Source: Sagittula sp. P11
GTDB lineage: Bacteria; Pseudomonadota; Alphaproteobacteria; Rhodobacterales; Rhodobacteraceae
Length of the DNA stretch: 64,000 nt
Assembly: GCF_002814095.1 (NCBI RefSeq)
Contig: NZ_CP021917.1
Span: 45,722 to 109,721 of the forward strand
Direction of reading: 5' to 3'
Part shown: positions 1-9,372 of the stretch, one piece after another
Position numbering within the stretch: position 1 is the first letter of the stretch
Layout: the number at the start of each line of letters is the position of its first letter
Program-made: the position numbers and the translations under genes
The notes under the pieces: model-generated
What the model was told of the DNA's origin: nothing
Databases searched by the model: none
The model's input: the letters and a program-made list of their open reading frames with translations, nothing else

Positions 1-331
1 GCCCGGCCGGCCCGATCGCCTTCAGCCGCACGCCGGGGCGCAGGTGATCCAGCATCCAGCGCGTGCCCAGCGACCCGTCCTGCGCCTTGACCGTGACGGT
101 CAGCGAGGTCGGGCGCGAAGGCGACGAGGAAATCGTGTAGGTCCGGTGCAGCGGCCCGCCGGGCACCGGCAGCTCAAGCGTGACGAACTGGCCCGGCTTG
201 AACCGGAACAGCGCGCCCGACGGCGCCTGGAAGGTGAAGGTGACGGTGTTCGGCGCTTCCGGCAGGAACGACACGCACTCCAGCGGCTCGTCGTCCGACC
301 AGAAGGCCAGCGTCGGGGTCATCGCGGTCAT
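1..331 (-). CDS. Ferredoxin-NAD(P)H reductase component of Rieske demethylase (partial)
   Basis: This is the 5' part (about 110 codons) of a flavin reductase that runs off the left edge. An R63-x-Y65-T-I-S-S-S run is the FAD-binding motif of ferredoxin-NADP reductase-like proteins, and the preceding KPGQF segment fits the same beta-barrel. In the GbcB/Stc-type family this domain is followed by NAD(P)- and [2Fe-2S]-binding domains, which would lie outside the window. Its role would be to pass electrons from NAD(P)H to the Rieske oxygenase. The chosen ATG lies four bases after the oxygenase stop codon, so the two genes form one leftward operon. Confidence 0.75.
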   Translation of the reverse strand, partial: MTAMTPTLAFWSDDEPLECVSFLPEAPNTVTFTFQAPSGALFRFKPGQFVTLELPVPGGPLHRTYTISSSPSRPTSLTVTVKAQDGSLGTRWMLDHLRPGVRLKAIGPAG

Positions 332-335
332 CGGC

Positions 336-1626
<1,291 letters not shown>

Positions 1627-1715
1627 TACCCGCCTTTCAATAACAATAATTCTCAACTAAGGTTATCTGAATTCACCTGTCCCCTTTCCGACATCCACGC
1701 CTCCGAAAGCGACCG

Positions 1716-2597
1716 ATGACCCGCCCCTACGACCTTCCCTCGCTCACGTCGCTGGTCTGTTTCGAGGCAGCCGCCCGGAATCTCAGCTTCAAGAAAACCG
1801 CGGCCGAGCTGAACGTGACCCCCGCCGCCGTCTCTCACCAGATCAAGGCCCTCGAATCCGAGCTCGGCACCGCCCTCTTCCGCCGCCAGCACCGCGGCGT
1901 CGACCTGACCGAAAGCGGCGCCTACCTCTTCGTCGCCCTCCAGCGCGGGTTCGAGGGGATCTCTGACGCGATCGCCACCGTCCGCACCGCCGAAAGCACC
2001 GAGGATGTCACCATCCAGGCCACCACCGCCGTCAGCGCTTTCTGGCTGACCCCGCAGATCACCGCCTTCTGGCAGGACCAGCCCGACATCGTGGTCAGCC
2101 AGATCGTCAGCGACGGCGCCTCCAACGCGCAGACCGACCTCTCGATCCACTACGCCGCCCTGCCCGGCGACGGCGCGGGCCACATCCTCTTTCACGACGA
2201 CATCGTGGCGGTCGGCTCCCCCCGCTTTGCCGCGACCCATGGCGCCGGCACGCTCGACGCGCTGCGCCGCGTGCCGCTGATCCACGTGGTGAGCGAGGAC
2301 AACGACTGGACCACCTGGGCGGAATGGTTCGCCCACTTCGGCCACGACGCGCCCTCCGGCCGCCGCATCGCGGTCAACAACCACATGATCGCGCTCCAGA
2401 TGGCGCGCGACGGGGCGGGCGCGGTGCTGGGCTGGACGGGCCTCATCGGGCCGCTGCTCGACAACGGGGACCTGACCCTCCTCATGCCGGAACGCATGCC
2501 CTCCCCCCATGTCTTCCACCTGCGCACCCATCCGCGCGCCTCCGCCCAGGCCCGGATCTTCCGCGACTGGCTGGTCGCCGCGCAGCGCGCGCCTTGA
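1716..2597 (+). CDS. LysR-family transcriptional regulator (GcvA-like)
   Basis: A 293-residue LysR protein. The N-terminal winged helix-turn-helix (residues about 10-65, with FKKTAAELNVTPAAVSHQ as recognition region) is followed by a full periplasmic-binding-like effector domain. It is transcribed divergently from the Rieske oxygenase operon, the usual arrangement for a LysR that controls its neighbour. The effector is probably the betaine or a demethylation product (inference). The frame is intact and the length normal. Confidence 0.85.
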   Translation: MTRPYDLPSLTSLVCFEAAARNLSFKKTAAELNVTPAAVSHQIKALESELGTALFRRQHRGVDLTESGAYLFVALQRGFEGISDAIATVRTAESTEDVTIQATTAVSAFWLTPQITAFWQDQPDIVVSQIVSDGASNAQTDLSIHYAALPGDGAGHILFHDDIVAVGSPRFAATHGAGTLDALRRVPLIHVVSEDNDWTTWAEWFAHFGHDAPSGRRIAVNNHMIALQMARDGAGAVLGWTGLIGPLLDNGDLTLLMPERMPSPHVFHLRTHPRASAQARIFRDWLVAAQRAP

Positions 2598-2619
2598 TTT
2601 GGCCATCGAAAACGCCTAT

Positions 2620-2639
2620 CTGTCCAGTTAGCTGGACAG
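2620..2639. promoter_or_regulatory. Operator-like inverted repeat of the toxin-antitoxin operon
   Basis: CTGTCCAG-TTAG-CTGGACAG is a perfect 8-bp-arm inverted repeat that ends 10 bases before the antitoxin start and overlaps its ribosome-binding region (GGACAGGAG). Phd/YefM antitoxins autorepress by binding such palindromes, so this is a good operator candidate. Confidence 0.65.
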
Positions 2640-2649
2640 GAGACCCGCC

Positions 2650-2901
2650 ATGCTTTCGCTTCAGGACGCCAAGAACCGCTTCAGCGCGGTGGTGGAGGCC
2701 GCGCTTGCCGGTCATCCGCAGGCCGTGTCGCGCCGGGGCAAACCCGCGGTGGTCGTCGTCTCCGCCGAGGAATACGCAAGGCTGGTGCACGCCGCACAGG
2801 CCAGCCGCGGCCGCTTTGCCGATCACCTGATGGCCATGCCCGACCCCGGCGACACCCCCCTGCCCCGCGCCAGCGCCGTGCCCCGCGACGTCGAGCTGTG
2901 A
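2650..2901 (+). CDS. Phd/YefM-family antitoxin
   Basis: An 83-residue protein with the N-terminal Phd/YefM DNA-binding fold: LQDAKNRFSAVVEAAL followed by the beta-rich segment KPAVVVVSAEEYARL. The proline-rich C-terminus is a likely flexible toxin-neutralising tail. It overlaps the PIN-domain toxin gene by 4 bp (GTGA), the usual coupling of a type II toxin-antitoxin pair. It would neutralise the toxin and repress the operon through the palindrome at 2620-2639. On a replicon with repB/parAB, such a pair may also act in plasmid maintenance. Confidence 0.85.
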   Translation: MLSLQDAKNRFSAVVEAALAGHPQAVSRRGKPAVVVVSAEEYARLVHAAQASRGRFADHLMAMPDPGDTPLPRASAVPRDVEL

Positions 2902-3308
2902 TCCACATCCTCGACACCAACATCATCTCTGCCGCGCGACGGGCCGAACGCGCGCCGGACCTCTCCCGCTGGCTGACCGCACAGGACGAGGCCACGCTGT
3001 TCCTCAGCGTCGTCACCATAGGAGAGATCGAGCGCGGCATCGCCCTGCAGGAGCCGAAGAACCCGCCCTTCGCCCGCGACCTGCGGCATTGGATGGACGG
3101 CATCCTGCGGCTCTTCTCCGACCGGCTGCTCGACTTCACCGCCGAGGACGCCCGCCGCTGGGGCCGCCTGTCGGCCAGGCTGGGCCATCCCGGCGCCGAC
3201 CTGATGATCGCAGCACAGGCGCTGAACCGCGACGCCACCGTCGTCACCCGCAACACCGCCGATTTCGCGCCCACCGGCGCGCGGCTGCTGGACCCGCTAG
3301 GCCTCTAG
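2898..3308 (+). CDS. PIN-domain (VapC-like) toxin ribonuclease
   Basis: A 136-residue PIN-domain protein. Likely acidic metal ligands are D6 (ILDTN), E43/E45 (TIGEIERG), D101 (GADLMIA) and D122 (RNTADF). VapC toxins are Mg-dependent endoribonucleases that cut tRNA or rRNA and stop translation. The start is GTG at 2898, within the antitoxin stop. The 3' end overlaps the convergent TetR gene by 12 bp. The antitoxin is Phd-type rather than AbrB-type, a pairing also known for the FitB/VapC branch. Confidence 0.85.
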   Translation: MIHILDTNIISAARRAERAPDLSRWLTAQDEATLFLSVVTIGEIERGIALQEPKNPPFARDLRHWMDGILRLFSDRLLDFTAEDARRWGRLSARLGHPGADLMIAAQALNRDATVVTRNTADFAPTGARLLDPLGL

Positions 3309-3935
3309 CCCCGCATCCAGACCCAGACCCGCCCGGAACCGCGCCATTTCGCGGTTCGAAGGCGCCTGCCCGCAGTAGGTCTTCACATAGGCCGGAACGC
3401 GGGTCAGCCGCTCTTCCAGCGTCTCGCGCACCTGCATCGAGATATAGCCGATCTGCACGAGGTAGACGGTCCGCGCCCGAACGTCGGCCTCTGCCGCGTC
3501 GAAGCCGAACCGCTGGAACATGGCGCGGATCGCCTCAAGCCGTGTCGCGTCGGCCTCTGCCACGCGCGCCGTCACCGCGTCGGATTTGTGCGCCCACCCC
3601 CTGACCGCCATGTCGAACCGCGGCTGGAACCGGGTTTCGTCAAGAAACACGCTCAGAAGGTTCAGAACCGCCTCGGAAATCGTCTCTGCATAGGCGGAAC
3701 TCGCCTCTGTCAGGGCATGGGTGTTGGTCTCTTCCCAGAGCGCCAGCAATGCCTCCAGCAGCGCGGCGCGGTCCTTGAAGAACCAGTAGAAGCTGGTCCG
3801 CGACAGCCCGAGTGCGGCGCCCAGGGGCTGCACCTTCACCGCGTCCACGCCGCTGTCGAGGAACGCGGCCTTGGCCGCCTCCAGCCAGACCTCGCGCGAT
3901 CCGCGCCACCCCTTCTGATCCGCACCCTCATCCAT
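3297..3935 (-). CDS. TetR-family transcriptional regulator
   Basis: A 212-residue protein with a TetR helix-turn-helix near residues 25-60 (PLGAALGLSRTSFYWFFKDR) and a variable all-helical ligand domain. It is divergent from the flavin-dependent demethylase at 4052 and the shared 116-bp spacer carries a short inverted repeat (3997-4009). It is therefore the likely repressor of that enzyme. Its 3' end overlaps the toxin gene tail-to-tail by 12 bp. Confidence 0.85.
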   Translation of the reverse strand: MDEGADQKGWRGSREVWLEAAKAAFLDSGVDAVKVQPLGAALGLSRTSFYWFFKDRAALLEALLALWEETNTHALTEASSAYAETISEAVLNLLSVFLDETRFQPRFDMAVRGWAHKSDAVTARVAEADATRLEAIRAMFQRFGFDAAEADVRARTVYLVQIGYISMQVRETLEERLTRVPAYVKTYCGQAPSNREMARFRAGLGLDAGLEA

Positions 3936-3996
3936 GGCGCGAAACTAGCCCCCTGCCCCACCTGCCGCAACCGGAAATGGACAGCGATGACGACAA

Positions 3997-4009
3997 ACTT
4001 GACACAAGT
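3997..4009 (+). promoter_or_regulatory. Promoter/operator candidate upstream of the flavin demethylase
   Basis: ACTTG-ACA-CAAGT is a 13-bp inverted repeat in the TetR/demethylase spacer. It contains TTGACA (3999-4004), a perfect -35 hexamer. The overlap of an inverted repeat with a -35 box suits TetR repression. No clear -10 box is visible. Confidence 0.4.
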
Positions 4010-4051
4010 GCACATTTTATGGAATCGCTGCGTCAGAGAGGGAGACCGCCC

Positions 4052-6088
4052 ATGTCCAACGATCCGCTTTTCCAGCCCTACCAGCTCAAGCATCTGACCC
4101 TGAAAAACCGCCTGATGATCACCAGCCATGAACCGGCCTACCCCGAGGACGGCATGCCCAAGGATCGTTACCGGGCCTATCACGTGGAACGCGCCCGGGC
4201 CGGTGTCGCCCTGACGATGACCGCCGGTTCCGCCTCTGTCGCCCGCGACAGCCCGCCGGTCTTCAACAACATCCTGGCCTGGAAGGACGAGGTCGTCGGC
4301 TGGATGAAGAAGCTGACCGACGAATGCCACGACCACGGTTGCGCAGTGATGATCCAGCTCACCCACCTTGGCCGCCGCACCCGCTGGGACAAGGCCGACT
4401 GGCTGCCGGTCGTCTCACCGGGGCACGAGCGCGAACCCTCCCACAAGGCCTTCCCCAAGAAGACCGAGGACTGGGACATCGCCCGTATCATCCGGGACTA
4501 CGCCGATGCCGCCGAACGGATGCAGGCGGCGGGCCTCGACGGGATCGAGCTTCAGGCCTACGGCCACCTGATGGACCAGTTCTGGTCGCCGCTGACCAAC
4601 GACCTCGACGGACCCTACGGCGGCAGCCTCGACAACCGACTGCGCTTCACCTTCGACATCCTGTCCGAGATCCGAAAACGCTGCGGCCCCGACTTCATCG
4701 TCGGCGTGCGCTACACCGGGGACGAGGACCTGCCGGGCGGCCTGACGAAGGAGGACGGGCTCGAGATCTCGCGCCGCCTGAAGGACTGCGGCATGGTCGA
4801 CTTCCTGAACGTGATCAAGGGCCATATCGACACCGACGCGGGCCTGACGGACGTGATCCCGGTGCAGGGCATGCGCAGCGCGCCGCACCTCGATTTCGCC
4901 GGAGAGGTTCGCCGCGAAACCGGCGTGCCGGTGTTCCACGCGGCCAAGATTCAGGACGTCGCCACCGCCCGCCACGCCATCGCCAGCGGCAAGCTGGACA
5001 TGGTCGGCATGACCCGCGCCCACATGGCCGACCCGCATATCGTGGCCAAGATCCTGCGCGGCGAAGAGGACCGAATCCGTCCCTGTGTCGGCGCGAACTA
5101 CTGCCTCGACCGCATCTACCAGGGCGGCATGGCCCTGTGCCTGCACAACCCCGCCACGGGCCGCGAGCTGGAACAGCCGCAGGAGGTCCCGCAGGCCGAC
5201 ACCCGCCGCCGCGTGGTGGTGATCGGTGCCGGTCCGGCCGGGCTGGAGGCCGCCCGCGTCGCCGCCGCCCGCGGGCATGAGGTCATCGTGCACGAGGCCG
5301 CCAACGACCCCGGCGGGCAGGTCCGCCTGACGGCCCAGACCCCGCGCCGGGCCGAGATGATCCAGATCATCCAGTGGCGGTTTTCGGAATGCGAACGGAT
5401 GGGCGTGACCTTCCGCTTCAACAGCTTCGCCGACGCGGAGACGGTGCAGGCGGACAACCCCGACGTGGTGATCGTCGCCACCGGCGGCCTGCCCCACACG
5501 GAGGTCTTGGCGGAGGGCAACGCGCTTGTCGTCTCGGCCTGGGACATCCTTTCGGGCGATGCGACCCCCGGCGAGAACGTCCTGATCTACGACGACGCCG
5601 GGGACTACGCCGCCCTTCAGGCCGCCGAGAAGATCGCCGCCACCGGCGCCCGGGTCGAGATCATGACCCGCGACCGCAACATCTCTCCGGAGGTGATGGC
5701 CATGTCCCTGACCCCGTCGCTGCGCGAGCTCCAGAAGCGCGACGTCACCTTCACCGTGACCTGGAAGCTGGACGCGGTGCGGCGGGACGGCAACCGGCTG
5801 ATCGCGCAGATCGGCAGCGATTACGGCGGCGTCACGCAGGAGCGGCAGGTGGATCAGGTCGTGGTGAACCACGGCACCCGGCCACTGGACGACCTCTATT
5901 TCGACCTGCGGGACGGTTCCTCCAACCTGGGCGAGGTGGATTACGAGGCGCTTGTCGCGGGCGATCCGCAGACCGTGGTCCGCAACCCCGAGGGCGCCTA
6001 CCAGCTGTTCCGGATCGGGGATGCGGTGGCCTCCCGCAACACCCACGCGGCGATCTATGACGCGCTGCGGCTGGTGAAGGTGGTCTGA
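4052..6088 (+). CDS. Flavin/Fe-S N-demethylase (N-methylproline/dimethylglycine demethylase-like, TMADH family)
   Basis: The 678-residue protein has the trimethylamine-dehydrogenase layout. An N-terminal FMN TIM barrel (about 1-370, with YGGS at 189-192) leads to an iron-sulfur region, then a dinucleotide-binding domain starting GAGPAG near 392. Members oxidatively remove N-methyl groups from small amines; the closest named roles I recognise are StcD and DgcA. In the cluster region C345, C351 and C363 are present, but the position of the second ligand in the C-x2-C-x2-C pattern is A348. The start at 4052 follows GGGAGA and removes an implausible 80-residue Arg/Pro-rich extension. Formaldehyde would be a by-product. 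Confidence 0.75.
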   Translation: MSNDPLFQPYQLKHLTLKNRLMITSHEPAYPEDGMPKDRYRAYHVERARAGVALTMTAGSASVARDSPPVFNNILAWKDEVVGWMKKLTDECHDHGCAVMIQLTHLGRRTRWDKADWLPVVSPGHEREPSHKAFPKKTEDWDIARIIRDYADAAERMQAAGLDGIELQAYGHLMDQFWSPLTNDLDGPYGGSLDNRLRFTFDILSEIRKRCGPDFIVGVRYTGDEDLPGGLTKEDGLEISRRLKDCGMVDFLNVIKGHIDTDAGLTDVIPVQGMRSAPHLDFAGEVRRETGVPVFHAAKIQDVATARHAIASGKLDMVGMTRAHMADPHIVAKILRGEEDRIRPCVGANYCLDRIYQGGMALCLHNPATGRELEQPQEVPQADTRRRVVVIGAGPAGLEAARVAAARGHEVIVHEAANDPGGQVRLTAQTPRRAEMIQIIQWRFSECERMGVTFRFNSFADAETVQADNPDVVIVATGGLPHTEVLAEGNALVVSAWDILSGDATPGENVLIYDDAGDYAALQAAEKIAATGARVEIMTRDRNISPEVMAMSLTPSLRELQKRDVTFTVTWKLDAVRRDGNRLIAQIGSDYGGVTQERQVDQVVVNHGTRPLDDLYFDLRDGSSNLGEVDYEALVAGDPQTVVRNPEGAYQLFRIGDAVASRNTHAAIYDALRLVKVV

Positions 6089-6097
6089 GAAAAAAGA

Positions 6098-6124
6098 GGG
6101 GAGGTTTCGCGGCGAAACCTCCCC
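6098..6124. repeat. parS-like palindrome 1 (perfect, 13-bp arms)
   Basis: Core GGTTTCGC-G-GCGAAACC with arms extended to 13 bp. It lies between the convergent demethylase and replication initiator genes, preceded by an A-rich stretch. It is the most symmetric copy of the replicon palindrome and could double as a bidirectional terminator. Confidence 0.75.
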
Positions 6125-6133
6125 CTTGTCCAA

Positions 6134-7351
6134 TCAGCCCGCGTCGTCGAGGTCGTCGAAGGCGCCGGGCGAGAGCTCTTCCCAGAAGGCCAGGATCGCC
6201 TCGGCGTTCAGGGCGGACATCCAGCCGTGCCGCTCGAAATCGTCCCTCAGCGCGCCGTCCAGACGGGCCATGAACAGGCGTCTGTCGGCGTCCCTCTGGG
6301 TGGGTTTGCGGGCGGCGGCGAGTTCCTGGATACGGGCAAGGCGGCGGCCGCGCGAGGTGGCAGGTTTCGCGGCGAAACCTCCTCCACCCGGGCCCGAGGG
6401 TTTCGCGGCGAAACCTCCCCCCGTTTCGTAGTCGTTTTTCAGGGCGGCGGTCAGATAGCCCACAGGGTTTTTCACACCGCCCTGCCCGGCCACGTAATCG
6501 AGCTTTGCCTTAACCGCATCTTCACCATGTTCGGCCATCCACTGCCGCGCCAGCCGGTCGGAGACGCCAAGCGCGCGCAGGCGGGGATAGACCTCGGACT
6601 TGCGCAGCCCCTCGCCGTCGTCGAGGTCGAGGATGGAAAGCTGCGGGTTCTCGGCGATGCGGAAGCGGATGTCGGTCACCTGCCGGCCCATCTTCTTCAC
6701 CTCGGGCGTCACCACGATGTTCGAGGTCTTGTTCACCTCGGCCACCGCCGGCTTGATGATCTTGGCGTTGAGGTGCTTGTAGACCTCGTAATAGGGACTG
6801 TCGGCCACGCCCATCAGGCGGCGGAACAGGTCGAGCGACCACCAGCCGGTCGAGCCGGTGCGCACGAACCGATAGCAGTTCTCGTACAGCGCCAGAGCAT
6901 GGCCGGAGGTGAAGCGCCGCTGGATGTTGAGGTTGATGAGGGCAAAGACCTTCGGGTCGTGCAGCTTTTCGGCGAGGGCAGGGGAGTAGGCGTATTCGCA
7001 GACCCCGCCCGACAGCTTGGCGTAGCTGAGCAGCGCCGATACCCCCCATTCCTGCTGGCCCTTCTCGTCCAGCATGTCCCATTCGGCCACGGTTTCCGCC
7101 AGGCCGCGGAGCGAAGCCTTCAGCGTCTCCATGTCGTTCGAATTGTAGCCGATCATCAGGCAGAGCGTGCGCGCGTCGATCTGGTGGCGGTTCTGCGAGG
7201 TCAGCGTGTCGTAGGCGTTCAGCAGCAGCACGTTGGACAGCTTGCGCTGCAACAGGGTCAGTTTGCCGGAGACGTGGATCGCCGCAACGTGCTTCTTCAC
7301 CGAGCCGCGCCGGAGCGGGCCGTTCAACTGTTCGCGGGGAATCTCGTCCAT
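6134..7351 (-). CDS. Plasmid replication initiator (Rep_3/RepB-type)
   Basis: A 405-residue initiator. Residues about 20-230 carry the double winged-helix fold of the Rep_3 superfamily, including LDLFRRLMGVADSPYY and the basic segment VKKMGRQVTDIRF. It should bind origin repeats and open the origin. It is transcribed away from the 608-bp spacer that separates it from the divergent parAB operon, a replication module seen in Rhodobacterales plasmids. Near the C-terminus, GFAAKP occurs twice, 12 residues apart. Both copies are encoded by the parS-like palindromes at 6362-6380 and 6399-6415, so the protein carries the DNA element as a peptide repeat. Confidence 0.85.
   Translation of the reverse strand: MDEIPREQLNGPLRRGSVKKHVAAIHVSGKLTLLQRKLSNVLLLNAYDTLTSQNRHQIDARTLCLMIGYNSNDMETLKASLRGLAETVAEWDMLDEKGQQEWGVSALLSYAKLSGGVCEYAYSPALAEKLHDPKVFALINLNIQRRFTSGHALALYENCYRFVRTGSTGWWSLDLFRRLMGVADSPYYEVYKHLNAKIIKPAVAEVNKTSNIVVTPEVKKMGRQVTDIRFRIAENPQLSILDLDDGEGLRKSEVYPRLRALGVSDRLARQWMAEHGEDAVKAKLDYVAGQGGVKNPVGYLTAALKNDYETGGGFAAKPSGPGGGGFAAKPATSRGRRLARIQELAAARKPTQRDADRRLFMARLDGALRDDFERHGWMSALNAEAILAFWEELSPGAFDDLDDAG
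6362..6380. repeat. parS-like palindrome 2, inside the initiator gene
   Basis: A-GGTTTCGC-G-GCGAAACC-T, perfect 9-bp arms. On the coding strand it reads as the peptide GFAAKP near the initiator C-terminus. Confidence 0.7.
6399..6415. repeat. parS-like palindrome 3, inside the initiator gene
   Basis: GGTTTCGC-G-GCGAAACC, perfect 8-bp arms, 36 bp from palindrome 2. It also encodes GFAAKP in the same frame. Confidence 0.7.
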
Positions 7352-7409
7352 GTCGCCCTCTGACCGCCGGGATGCGGCGTGCTGCCCTTGCCTTGTCCGG
7401 GATCGCGAC

Positions 7410-7425
7410 GGTTTCGCGGCGAACC
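7410..7425. repeat. Degenerate parS-like palindrome 4
   Basis: GGTTTCGC-G-GCGAACC: one A is missing from the right arm. It lies 60 bp upstream of the initiator start codon. Confidence 0.5.
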
Positions 7426-7658
7426 GCGAGTCGGCCCCGGTTGGCGGTCATTGTCCGGGAAAAGGTATCCGCTGACAAGTGGCGCGCTGGCACCTATGAG
7501 GCGGGCCGAGGGCTGTCCCGTAAACGGGTTCCCTTGCGAACAGGTGCCCGCGAAAGGTATCCGTCTACGGGAGAGCCGGGCACCAACCGGAGTCGCTTTC
7601 CGAATCATCTGCGGGCATACAGGCTCTGTTACGGCGGAAAACCGACGCAAACCGCGGG

Positions 7659-7667
7659 TTATCCACA
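7659..7667 (+). promoter_or_regulatory. DnaA box
   Basis: TTATCCACA, an exact match to the bacterial DnaA-box consensus, centrally placed in the origin-like spacer. Confidence 0.65.
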
Positions 7668-7870
7668 GACGTACCGCGAATCGGAGCCCTTGATCCCGGA
7701 AACAGGTACCTCAAACACCGCAGACGGATGCCGCTGAACCCGAAGGCGGGCACCTTTCCACGGGTATCTCGCTGACATGTAACGGAAAATCCTGCCGTAA
7801 AGATTCTAAAAATCCAGAAAGATTCTCAAACACCGTTCGTGTCCGGTTCATTTTCTGGTTTGATAGAGAC

Positions 7871-7887
7871 GGTTTCGCCGCGAAGAT
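7871..7887. repeat. Degenerate parS-like palindrome 5
   Basis: The left arm GGTTTCGC is perfect but the right arm matches only GCGAA. It lies about 75 bp upstream of parA, in a position to affect its transcription. Confidence 0.45.
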
Positions 7888-7959
7888 GATTCACTCGCGC
7901 CCGATCATGTGCCATAGTTTCCATGATATCGCGGCAAACAGCGAACATGATGAGGCGAC

Positions 7960-9372
7960 ATGGCACAGAAACCGACGGCAAAGCCGGACCTGCCCCCCTA
8001 TTTCAACATCGACCCGGAAGCGGCCGCAAGCAAGCTGTCGAAGCCCATCGACACCGCGCGGTTCGCCAAGGCAGCGGCCTTTGCCATGCGGGGGCGGGAC
8101 GATCTGGCCAAGCGCGGCTATGCGCCGGACGGGGCGAAGCGGCTGAGGAAGTTCTCGACCTGGGAGGTGTGCAAGTACCTGATCCCGGTGAACCCCGCGC
8201 ACCTGCGGCGCGTGCTGCGCCAGAACCCGGAGCTGCCGCAGGGCGAAGGGGAGGGGGGATCGAAGTGGTTCACGCTGGAAGAGATCCTGACCCTGCGCGA
8301 CCACTTTGCCGAGGAGGGCGCCAAGGACAAGGAATACCGCGCGTGGCGGCCGGAGGGACTGCCCGCAAAGGTCGTGGCGGTGGCGAACTTCAAGGGCGGC
8401 GTCGGCAAGACGTCGACCTGCGCGCACCTTGCCATGTCGGCGGCGCTGGACGGCTACAAGGTGCTGGTCATTGACCTCGACAGCCAGGGATCGATGACCT
8501 CGATCATGGGCGGCAAGGTGGAGGACGAATGGCAGACCGTCTTTCCCATGCTGGCGCGGGATTACGCGCTGAAGCTGCTGGAGGAGAATCGGGTGAGGGA
8601 GGCCGCGGGGCAGACTCCTTACCAATTGGATGAGACACTGACCGCCGCGTTAGAGGTTTCGCCGCGAAACCTCGTGCAGAAAACCCACTGGCCCAACATC
8701 GACCTGATCGGCGCGCAGCTGAACCTCTACTGGGCGGAGTTCCAGGTGCCGGTGTGGCGGATGCAGATGCGCCAGTGGGCGCTGTGGGACGCGCTGATGA
8801 ACGCGCTGGAGGAAGGCGGGATGCTGGACGACTACGACATCGTGCTGCTCGATACGCCCCCGGCGCTGGGGTATCTGACGATCAACGCGCTGTCTGCGGC
8901 GGATATCCTGCTGGTGCCGCTCGGGGCGTCGTTTCTGGAGTTCGACTCGACCGGGCGCTTCTTCGACATGATCTATTCGACGTTTGCGTCGATCGAGGAA
9001 GGCGAGAACCGGGCGCGGAGGTCCGGCGGTCTGCCGGAGATGCGCTTTGAATGGGACGCTGTGCGGGCCTTGGTGACGCGCTTCGACGCGGGCCAGCAGA
9101 CCGATCTGGCGAACGTGATCCAGGCCTATTTCGGCGACTTCATGACGACCTACCGGCAGGAGGTGACGGCCATGGTGGGGCAGGCGGGCGAGATGGTTTC
9201 GGGCATCTACGAGACGGATTACCGCGACTTCAACCGCGACACCTACGTGCGCGGGCGGGAGACCTTCGACCGGACCTGGGCGGAGGTGAAGGAGGTCATC
9301 CTCGGCACATGGTGGCGGGACATGCAGATGGCAGAGGCGGAGACAGGGACGGTGCAGGAGGTCGCTGAGTAA
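7960..9372 (+). CDS. parA: ParA partition ATPase (type Ia, with N-terminal DNA-binding region)
   Basis: A 470-residue deviant-Walker ATPase. KGGVGKT at 145-151 is the Walker A loop, VIDLDSQ the A' motif and VLLDTPPALG the Walker B region. The roughly 130-residue N-terminal extension with FSTWEVCKYLI fits the DNA-binding domain that type Ia ParAs use to autorepress. With ParB it should segregate the replicon. It overlaps parB by one base (TAATG). An internal palindrome (8653-8673) encodes SPRNL between two well-conserved ParA segments, a point where an inserted DNA site could be tolerated. Confidence 0.93.
   Translation: MAQKPTAKPDLPPYFNIDPEAAASKLSKPIDTARFAKAAAFAMRGRDDLAKRGYAPDGAKRLRKFSTWEVCKYLIPVNPAHLRRVLRQNPELPQGEGEGGSKWFTLEEILTLRDHFAEEGAKDKEYRAWRPEGLPAKVVAVANFKGGVGKTSTCAHLAMSAALDGYKVLVIDLDSQGSMTSIMGGKVEDEWQTVFPMLARDYALKLLEENRVREAAGQTPYQLDETLTAALEVSPRNLVQKTHWPNIDLIGAQLNLYWAEFQVPVWRMQMRQWALWDALMNALEEGGMLDDYDIVLLDTPPALGYLTINALSAADILLVPLGASFLEFDSTGRFFDMIYSTFASIEEGENRARRSGGLPEMRFEWDAVRALVTRFDAGQQTDLANVIQAYFGDFMTTYRQEVTAMVGQAGEMVSGIYETDYRDFNRDTYVRGRETFDRTWAEVKEVILGTWWRDMQMAEAETGTVQEVAE
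8653..8673. repeat. parS-like palindrome 6, inside parA
   Basis: GAGGTTTCGC-C-GCGAAACCTC, perfect 10-bp arms. In the parA frame it encodes EVSPRNL. Confidence 0.7.

Larger units (their letters stand above)
7352..7959. other. Candidate replication origin and rep/par divergent control region
   Basis: This 608-bp gap holds no convincing gene. It contains a perfect DnaA box (7659-7667), two degenerate parS-like palindromes (7410, 7871), an inverted repeat CCCGT-AA-ACGGG (7517-7528), iteron-like copies of GGTATC followed by CGCTGACA or a close variant (7464, 7556, 7763), and several GGCACC/GGTGCC motifs. It ends in an AT-rich stretch (about 7780-7865) with AAAGATTCT twice, 19 bp apart (7799, 7818). 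These features fit an iteron-type origin with an unwinding region beside parA. The exact origin cannot be fixed from sequence. Confidence 0.6.
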
